A stretch of DNA of 64,000 bases from Gemmatimonadaceae bacterium (lineage in GTDB: Bacteria > Latescibacterota > UBA2968 > UBA8231). The stretch spans positions 1-64,000 of the forward strand of contig JAPOZM010000021.1 of assembly GCA_026706075.1 (NCBI GenBank), written 5' to 3'. Position 1 is the first letter of the stretch; the number at the start of each line of letters is the position of its first letter. The position numbers and the translations under genes were made by a program. Below are positions 58,093 through 64,000 of the stretch, piece after piece. The notes below the pieces were generated by a model that was not told the DNA's origin, did no database searches, and saw only the letters and a list, made by a program, of their open reading frames with translations.

Positions 58093-61000
58093 CTACTCCC
58101 GGGAGGCCGGGATCACCTGGAGGAGCTGGCGCTGCCGCAGCTCTCCATCCTCCAGGTACACGCAGACGTACAGTCCAGGGGAGACCAACCGACCTCCACG
58201 GTCGGTTCCATCCCAGTCGAGGGTGCGGCTCTCCGGACCCGCAGTCAGTCTCTCCACCAACTCGCCGGCCGTGTTGAAGATCCGTATCTCGGCTCTTCCC
58301 GAGCCACTGAACCAGAAGGTCGTCGGCTGCCCCCGCGGAACTGGATTGGGATAGTTGTAGACCGCGATCTGCTCGTCGATCACCTGCGCCGTCAGGACCA
58401 CGGTCCGGGTGCCCCCGTCACCGCTCAGGCTCAGGATCTCCTGGATCTTCTCCGACTTCCCCGACGGACCGCCGTCGATCGCCGACCTGAAGAGGATCCA
58501 CACCTCCGCCGTATCCCCGGGCGCCAGGCTGAGGGACGACAGTTCGGCGGCGAACTGCCTGGATTCCTCGACCGTCGGTGGATCCAGGTTGAGCCGTGCA
58601 TCGCCGCGGTTGTGCACCGGCAGGGCCTTCCACAGGGAGTCGCCCACGGAGACGGCGCCGAAGTCCAGGGTGTCGGCAAGCACTTCCAGCACGGGCGCCA
58701 CGCCTGTGAGCGTAAAGGACACCTGGATGGTTGGCTGGTCGGGATCGTTGCTGCCTATGGTGAGGATGCTCACATCCGGGCCGAGCCGACCGGGAGAGAC
58801 ACGAATCGTGATCTCGCTGCTCTCCCCCGGTTCCAGGGACCAGGGAAGGCGGTCCTCAAGAGACTCCATGGGCTCACCGTCCCAGAGGAACTCCTCGATG
58901 ATCAACTCCGCCTCGCCCGCGTTGGCCAGGGTCAGGACCACCGGGACGGCCTGATCGGCCCTGACTTCGCCCAATTCCACCAGGCGCGGCTCGACTTCCA
59001 GGCGCGGCTTGATTCCCCGTCCCCTCAGCGGCAGGTCGAGGAAGCTGTTGTCGGGGTCGTTGCTGGTCAGGCCCAACGATGCCTCCACGATACTGGCGCC
59101 GCGAGGACGGAAGGTGACCACCACGGTCGTATCCCCGCCCGGCTCCAGGTCAAAGGACTGAGGCGATACCTGGAACTGCTCATCCGTGGTGGCGGCACTC
59201 ACACCCAGCAGGCCAGTGCCGCTGTTCTCCACGACCAGGGTCTCCTCGCCGGACCTGCTCACGGCCACTTCTCCGAAGAAGAGCGTATCGGAGACGGATA
59301 CCTGGATCTGCGGCTTCTGGCTGCCGGCCTTGAGATCGACGATGATCACCGGCGCGTTCGGATCGTTGGTTGTGAGCACCAGGGCCGCCTCGATGCTCGG
59401 GAAGGTGGTCGAGGGATCGAATTTCAGCTCCATGACCAGACTGTCCCCCGGACTGATGCTGATCCCCGGGTCGGGGCTCTCCACCTCGAACTCCGGTTTG
59501 GTCGTGATGAGCTGGTTGATGACCAGATCGACCTCGCCCCTGTTGTAGAGCGTCAATTCCCTGTGGACAGGCTCGCCGGAAATGCCGAAGTCCACCCGAT
59601 CGGAAGAGAGACCTATCTCGGGGATCAGCTGGGACATGACAATGCTCACGCTGTCGCTCTGGAGCCCCGGGGCGGCGGCCTTCACCGTGGCGATTCCGGG
59701 CAGCGTGCCCGCCGTAAAGGAGACCCTGGCCAGGCCCTCCACGACAACGGCCCTGGACACCTCCAGGCCGCCCAGATCCTCGGGACCTTCGACAATCGCA
59801 AAGGTGACCTCCGTACTGTTGTCGGTCCTGAGTCGCCCCCCGAGGGAGTCCTGCACCACGGCGGTCAGGATCGACCTGTCCTCGCCGTTGGCCCGGATGC
59901 TCGCGGGCGAGGCATGCAGAACGATCTTGAACCGGGTCAGGACGATGCCGAAGACCCCTCCCCCGACGGTGCCGGCGTAGACATGCCGGGGACGAGAGCG
60001 CCCCATCGCCACGGTCAGCACGTCGGGGTGGGTCAGACCCGGCTCGATGGGCTGCCAGCTGTCGCCGCGGTCCAGGCTGCGGAAGACCCCACCCCGGGTG
60101 CCGGCGTACAGGTGCAACGAGTCGGCCGGGTCCACGGCCAGGGCGCGAATGGACGAAGAGGTCAGCCCCGCGTTGATCCCCTCCCAGGTGAGGCCGTCGT
60201 CCAGACTGCGGAAGATCCCGCCGTCGGTTCCGGCAAAGACGGCACGGCCCGCCCCGTCCAGGGCCAGGGCCCGCACCGCCAATCCCCCCATGCCGGCGCT
60301 CGACGGCGTCCAGCTCGAGCCCCCGTCCCCGCTGCGGTAAACCCCCTCGTCGGTGCCTGCAAAGACCCACTCCCCCCCCGGATCCAGCGCCAGGGCCCGC
60401 ACCGACAAGGCAGCCAGCCCCTGGCTGCCGGACGACCAGCTCAAGCCCCCGTCGAGGCTGCGGAAGACCCCCTTCTCCGTACCCGCCAGGAGGGCCGTCC
60501 CCGCCGCCCCCACCGCCAGGGCTTGCACGGACAGGGTATCCAGGGCCCCGGCGGCTGACGACCAGATCGAGCCGCCATCGAGGCTGCGGAAGACTCCGGC
60601 CTGGGTGCCGGCGAACACCTGCAGGGGCGAACCCGGGTCGACCAGGAGCGCATGGACGTCCAACTCGGCCTGACTGCGCGTCCAGGAAGCGCCGCCGTCG
60701 AGGCTTCGGAAGATCCCGGACTCGCCCCCTGCGTACAGGCGCAGCGCATCGGATGGATCCACGGCCAGGGCGCGCACCGACAAGGCTGACAGACCCGTGT
60801 TGGCCTCCTTCCAGCTCGTCCCCCCGTCGAGGCGGAACACCCCGGCCCGGGTACCCGCATACAGCCGCGAGCCGTCGGGTGAATCCAGCCACAGGGCACG
60901 CACGGGCACCGCCGGCAGGCCGTCGTCGAGAAAGGTCCAGGAAGTGCCCCCGTCGAGGCTGCGGAAGACCCCGGACCCGCCACCCGCGTAGAGCCGCAGG

Positions 61001-61776
61001 TCATCGGAGGGGTCGACGGCCAGTGCCTCGACCGCTGACAGCGGAAGCCCCTCGCCGGCCGGCTCCCAGCTGGCGCCCCGGTCGCCGCTGCGGAAGAGGC
61101 CGGCGCCCGTGCCCGCGTACACCCATGCCAGGCCGCCGTCCACGGCCAGGACCGATACCCCGGCCCCGTCCAGCCCCTCGCCGGCGTCGGTCCATGTCTG
61201 CCCCCTGTCTTCGCTCAGGAAGACGCCGGCCTCTGTACCAGCGTACAGCCGCAGGGTATCCGCGTCCTCCACGGCCAGGGCTCGCACAGGGCCCACCAGC
61301 CCCTGGCTGGAGTTGTCCCAGGTCAACCCCCCGTCCGTCGTCGACAGAAAGCCGGCGTCCGTCCCCGCGTACGCGCGCAGAGCGTCGCGGGGATCGATGG
61401 CCAGGGCCGCCACCGAAAGGGGTCCCAACTCCTCCCCGGAGGACCACGTCGAGCCGCCATCGAGGCTGCGGAACAACCCGGCATCGGTGCCGGCCAACAG
61501 GTACAGGGGGCGTTCCGGGTCCACCGCGAGACTCTGCACGACCCGGCCGGCGAGGCCGGAGGCGGTCCAGGCCGCGCCCCCATCGAGGCTGCGGAAGACC
61601 CCATCCATCGTGCCGGCATACACGACCTGCCCGTCGCCCGGCCGCGTTGCCAGGGCCTGGACCGGCCCCCCGAAGAGACCGAGCGGACTCCAGAGGTTGT
61701 CGGCGCCCCAGGCCCTCGGCGCGGCTCCGAGCAGCATCACGCTCGCGAGCAGGATTCGCCTCCCCCAGGCCGTCAC
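58093..61776 (-). CDS. Large secreted protein with 14 BNR-like propeller repeats, Ig-like domains and sorting domain
   Basis: The protein has 1227 residues from GTG at 61776 (GTGA overlap). After a signal peptide come 14 repeats of about 41-43 residues (about 35-620), each like VRALAVDP...LYAGT-x-GVFRSLDGGxSW. The Asp-box S-x-D-x-G-x-x-W is typical of BNR, sialidase or Ycf48-type propellers; 14 repeats could make two seven-bladed propellers. An invasin-like Ig domain follows (LHASPASIRANGEDRS), then about four domains resembling choice-of-anchor D domains (LVLTTNDPNAPVI, LTSNDPDNSFLDLPL). The end is a FlgD-like domain from YNYPNPVPRG. No catalytic residues are evident, so binding or adhesion is likely. 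Confidence 0.9.
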   Translation of the reverse strand: MTAWGRRILLASVMLLGAAPRAWGADNLWSPLGLFGGPVQALATRPGDGQVVYAGTMDGVFRSLDGGAAWTASGLAGRVVQSLAVDPERPLYLLAGTDAGLFRSLDGGSTWSSGEELGPLSVAALAIDPRDALRAYAGTDAGFLSTTDGGLTWDNSSQGLVGPVRALAVEDADTLRLYAGTEAGVFLSEDRGQTWTDAGEGLDGAGVSVLAVDGGLAWVYAGTGAGLFRSGDRGASWEPAGEGLPLSAVEALAVDPSDDLRLYAGGGSGVFRSLDGGTSWTFLDDGLPAVPVRALWLDSPDGSRLYAGTRAGVFRLDGGTSWKEANTGLSALSVRALAVDPSDALRLYAGGESGIFRSLDGGASWTRSQAELDVHALLVDPGSPLQVFAGTQAGVFRSLDGGSIWSSAAGALDTLSVQALAVGAAGTALLAGTEKGVFRSLDGGLSWSSGSQGLAALSVRALALDPGGEWVFAGTDEGVYRSGDGGSSWTPSSAGMGGLAVRALALDGAGRAVFAGTDGGIFRSLDDGLTWEGINAGLTSSSIRALAVDPADSLHLYAGTRGGVFRSLDRGDSWQPIEPGLTHPDVLTVAMGRSRPRHVYAGTVGGGVFGIVLTRFKIVLHASPASIRANGEDRSILTAVVQDSLGGRLRTDNSTEVTFAIVEGPEDLGGLEVSRAVVVEGLARVSFTAGTLPGIATVKAAAPGLQSDSVSIVMSQLIPEIGLSSDRVDFGISGEPVHRELTLYNRGEVDLVINQLITTKPEFEVESPDPGISISPGDSLVMELKFDPSTTFPSIEAALVLTTNDPNAPVIIVDLKAGSQKPQIQVSVSDTLFFGEVAVSRSGEETLVVENSGTGLLGVSAATTDEQFQVSPQSFDLEPGGDTTVVVTFRPRGASIVEASLGLTSNDPDNSFLDLPLRGRGIKPRLEVEPRLVELGEVRADQAVPVVLTLANAGEAELIIEEFLWDGEPMESLEDRLPWSLEPGESSEITIRVSPGRLGPDVSILTIGSNDPDQPTIQVSFTLTGVAPVLEVLADTLDFGAVSVGDSLWKALPVHNRGDARLNLDPPTVEESRQFAAELSSLSLAPGDTAEVWILFRSAIDGGPSGKSEKIQEILSLSGDGGTRTVVLTAQVIDEQIAVYNYPNPVPRGQPTTFWFSGSGRAEIRIFNTAGELVERLTAGPESRTLDWDGTDRGGRLVSPGLYVCVYLEDGELRQRQLLQVIPASRE

Positions 61777-63365
61777 GGCGGTTCCGTCTGTCCCCTCAAC
61801 AGCTCGAAGAAGCGGTTGCTCCCTTCTGCCTCCCGCAGATACTCCAGCTGCGCCAGTCCAGCCAGGTCCACCCGGCGGCCGGCCAGCTCGATGGGACCGC
61901 CGCGGCTGAGTCGGGCCGCAGCACGATAGCAGTTGGCAGCGCCCGCGAAGTCGCCGGAGAACTCCGACAGCAGGCCGGCCACGTAGTAGGTGTGGGGGTA
62001 GCTGGGATCCAGTCGGGCGGCTGTCAACAGCCCCTGCTCCGAGGACGAGGCCTCGCGGCTCTCCAGCCGGCTGTAGGCCCTCGCCACCGCGGCGACGGCC
62101 TCGGGGTGGTGCTCCAGGACAAAGGAGCCGCGCAACCGCACCCGGTCCTCCAGCAGGATCTCGAAGAGGTAGCGCCCCTCGAGCAGGTAGCCGCGGCCCT
62201 CAAGCCAGTCCGCGGCGGGCTGAAAGGGAAAGGCCACCCCGTGGTCGGAGAGGTGCAACTCACCCGTACCGACCTCCTCGAGAACCACCCCGTCGGGGCC
62301 GTAGAGGATCAGCTTCAGACGTCGTTGGGCCCAATCCTGCGCCGAGGTGGGATAGCGAGACTCGATCTGCAGCAGGGCTTCATCGACCGGCCACAGACGG
62401 GCCTCGGGGACCGGCTCCCCGTCGCGCTGCAGGCGCCAGCCGTCGAAGTGGAGGGGAAACTGGTAGCGGCCCCAGGAGGCGGCCACCCCCAGGGTTCTGG
62501 TGTCGCCCAGGAAGGGCCGATCCTCCACGACGTATTGTGCGGTGCCGCGGCCCGACCCCACCGTCAGACCCAGGCGCCAGCTCGAGCCCACGCCCGAGGT
62601 CCGCTCCACGGCGCCGCTCAAGCCCAGGTCGAGAGGCCCCGGCGCCAGGAGCGCGGCGACACCGAGGGTCCAACGCCCACCGCGCGGCTGATAGCCGATG
62701 GACAGCAGCGGGCCTCCCCGCACCACGGCGGCGCTGAGAATCGGACTCCAGGAGGCTCCGTCCAGGGTCGACCAGGCATTGCGCACCGTCGCTCCCAGGC
62801 GCACTTCGAGGGCTCGGCCGAGGGCGAAGGCAGCCAGTCCTCCGAGGTCCAGTCCGACGTCGCTCCAGCTCTGGCTGCCAGTATCGACCCGGAGCCAATG
62901 GATCCCCAGACCGAGTTGGGGCGGGCCTGCATCGGTCCAGGGCCGCAGCCCCTCGAAGGCCTTGCCCGCCGCCATCACGACACGGGCTTCGCCATGGGAA
63001 CCGTACCCCTCGATGTTCCCTTGGGGATCGGACCGCAGCACGCGGCTGGTGCCCAGGCGGTCCAGGCCGACTCCGCCGCCCCACGAGTTGTTGCTGCGCA
63101 CGAGACGGACCAGGTCGTGGCCGAGGTCCAGCCCGTCGAACACCTCGGCGTGGGAAAAGGCGGCGTGGTACCGCCGGTCCAGCCGTGCCAGACCCGCCGG
63201 GTTCCAGTAGAGCCCCCCCTGGTCCGCGGCCGAGGCCGGCCCCAGCACCGCGGCCCGTCCCCAGGCGGCCGGATGGGCGAAGGCCCCCTCGACCTGGCCC
63301 TGGACCTGCCCGGCCCTCGCCAGCAGGAGCAGCCAGGCCCACAGCAGGATCCAGGCGCACCTCAT
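61773..63365 (-). CDS. PorV/UPF0164-like outer membrane barrel with C-terminal helical-repeat extension
   Basis: The protein has 530 residues from ATG at 63365 (ATGA overlap). A signal peptide ends near AGQVQGQ. The first 320 residues alternate beta strands and carry AADQGGLYWNPAGLARLDRRY, the hallmark of PorV/PorQ-type FadL-like barrels that shuttle type IX secretion cargo. After about 330 a beta-sandwich-like part follows, and the end is TPR-like helices (AVAAVARAYSRLESR, PHTYYVAGLLSEFSGDFAGAANCYRAAARL). Position directly before a giant sorted protein suggests a dedicated export or anchoring partner. Confidence 0.85.
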   Translation of the reverse strand: MRCAWILLWAWLLLLARAGQVQGQVEGAFAHPAAWGRAAVLGPASAADQGGLYWNPAGLARLDRRYHAAFSHAEVFDGLDLGHDLVRLVRSNNSWGGGVGLDRLGTSRVLRSDPQGNIEGYGSHGEARVVMAAGKAFEGLRPWTDAGPPQLGLGIHWLRVDTGSQSWSDVGLDLGGLAAFALGRALEVRLGATVRNAWSTLDGASWSPILSAAVVRGGPLLSIGYQPRGGRWTLGVAALLAPGPLDLGLSGAVERTSGVGSSWRLGLTVGSGRGTAQYVVEDRPFLGDTRTLGVAASWGRYQFPLHFDGWRLQRDGEPVPEARLWPVDEALLQIESRYPTSAQDWAQRRLKLILYGPDGVVLEEVGTGELHLSDHGVAFPFQPAADWLEGRGYLLEGRYLFEILLEDRVRLRGSFVLEHHPEAVAAVARAYSRLESREASSSEQGLLTAARLDPSYPHTYYVAGLLSEFSGDFAGAANCYRAAARLSRGGPIELAGRRVDLAGLAQLEYLREAEGSNRFFELLRGQTEPP

Positions 63366-64000
63366 TCGAACATTCCCACCAGATCGTCCCTGCCCAGCAT
63401 TCTCGCCAGGACGGCCGCCCTGTGGGCATTCTCCGCGGACAGCGCGCCACGCCGCGCGATGCGCAACATCTCCGCCCAGGCTCGTCCGGCCGTCACCGGC
63501 ACCGACACTTCGACGTCGGCGCCGGGATCGACCTGCAGACGCTCGACGTAGTCGGCCTGGCCGGGACGCTGGACGTACAGCGTGTAGGTCCCGGGCAGGA
63601 GGGGCGAGAACCGGATGGGCAAGCGGTCGCCGAAGCAGCTCTCCTCCGTCGCCTTCTGAAGGAAGAGCCGGGCCCCGAAGACGACCTCATCCCCCAGATC
63701 GAGGGTATCGACTTGCGCTCTCACGCGCAGTCGGGCCGGCTCCTGCTCGAGGCGAATCCGCACCGTGACCTGGTCGACCGCCTCGATGCGCTCGGGGGGG
63801 ACCGGATAGCCGACCCCGTACTGGGCCGCCCGCAGCTCCAGATGCATCAGGTTTGCGCGACCACGGATCAGGCGCTCGTCGAAGACCACGAGACCCTTTG
63901 AATCCCCCCGGCCCAACAAGAGGTCCGCGGACCACAGCTCGATACCGGGCCAGGGTGCCCCTTGCCTGTCGACCGCGGTCACGGCTACCGGCCTGGGCTC
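63362..64000 (-). CDS. Exported carboxypeptidase-regulatory/PEGA-like protein, N-terminus beyond window
   Basis: The open frame continues past the right edge (codons 63983-64000 are open), so about 213 C-terminal residues are seen. The chain begins RPVAVTAVDRQGAPWPGIEL and continues as short beta-sandwich strands (LLPGTYTLYVQRPGQADYVERLQVDPGADVEVSVPV), a PEGA or regulatory-like pattern. The last 45 residues are helical (EMLRIARRGALSAENAHRAAVLARML). Its stop overlaps the barrel gene's ATG, placing it first or early in this operon. Function is unknown. Confidence 0.7.
   Translation of the reverse strand, partial: EPRPVAVTAVDRQGAPWPGIELWSADLLLGRGDSKGLVVFDERLIRGRANLMHLELRAAQYGVGYPVPPERIEAVDQVTVRIRLEQEPARLRVRAQVDTLDLGDEVVFGARLFLQKATEESCFGDRLPIRFSPLLPGTYTLYVQRPGQADYVERLQVDPGADVEVSVPVTAGRAWAEMLRIARRGALSAENAHRAAVLARMLGRDDLVGMFE

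Noticed and set aside
59990-61670. Regularly spaced repeats as a CRISPR array
   Set aside because: The repeats are about 125 bp apart, codon-phased and encode propeller blades; no short repeat/spacer structure.

Overview
The window is GC-rich (mostly near 70 percent by eye), gene-dense DNA. Genes sit in tight co-directional runs with many ATGA or GTGA start/stop overlaps. I see no rRNA, tRNA, CRISPR array or insertion sequence. Secreted proteins end in FlgD-like sorting or anchoring domains with NYPNP-type motifs, next to a PorV/UPF0164-like barrel. There are also many enolase-superfamily enzymes, phytanoyl-CoA dioxygenase (PhyH) proteins, Gfo/Idh/MocA, heparinase II/III and sulfatase genes. 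Together these suggest an uncultured heterotroph of the FCB side of the bacterial tree (Latescibacterota, Krumholzibacteriota or Eisenbacteria-like). This taxonomic guess is inference from gene content only.

Layout. 1-3.2 kb: two minus-strand secreted proteins, the first a Vps62-like protein cut by the window edge, divergent from a LacI regulator with a perfect operator-like palindrome. 4.6-10 kb: a sugar or sugar-acid module (enolase-superfamily dehydratase, Gfo/Idh/MocA protein, beta-helix protein, FGGY kinase, tautomerase). 10-11.4 kb: an ABC-2 exporter. 11.5-18 kb: a second enolase-superfamily enzyme, 2-hydroxyacid dehydrogenase, PyrD, PhyH, a hypothetical protein and a DRG-like GTPase. 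18-27 kb: heparinase-like lyase, SNF2/SWIM helicase, class III aminotransferase, small zincin and an M6-like secreted protease. 27-34 kb: glnA-glnE, two small proteins and folD. 33.7-39.6 kb: a minus-strand operon of aldo/keto reductase, sulfatase, MFS transporter and amidohydrolase, followed by a Tat-exported PhoX/DUF839 protein. 39.7-51.1 kb: mnmA, sir2, phyH, glcD-like oxidase, a third enolase-superfamily enzyme, nudC and nth, then a nucleotidyltransferase/Xre toxin-antitoxin-like pair coupled to an AGE-type epimerase and a GMC oxidoreductase.

51.1-57.7 kb is a minus-strand operon of lower GC: DUF4956 membrane protein, HlyD-like adaptor, TolC-like outer membrane factor, VTC polyphosphate-polymerase-like protein and CotH-kinase/lamin-tail surface protein. 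It begins right after what looks like the truncated start of another gene. 58-64 kb is a second minus-strand surface operon: a partial protein, a PorV-like barrel with a helical-repeat tail, and a 14-repeat beta-propeller protein.

The most interesting items are the DUF4956/adaptor/TolC/VTC/CotH assembly, the NTase-Xre pair with a 20-bp palindrome over its predicted promoter, and four short tandem duplications (58-114 bp period) at gene boundaries. All calls come from reading the sequence; no database search was run.
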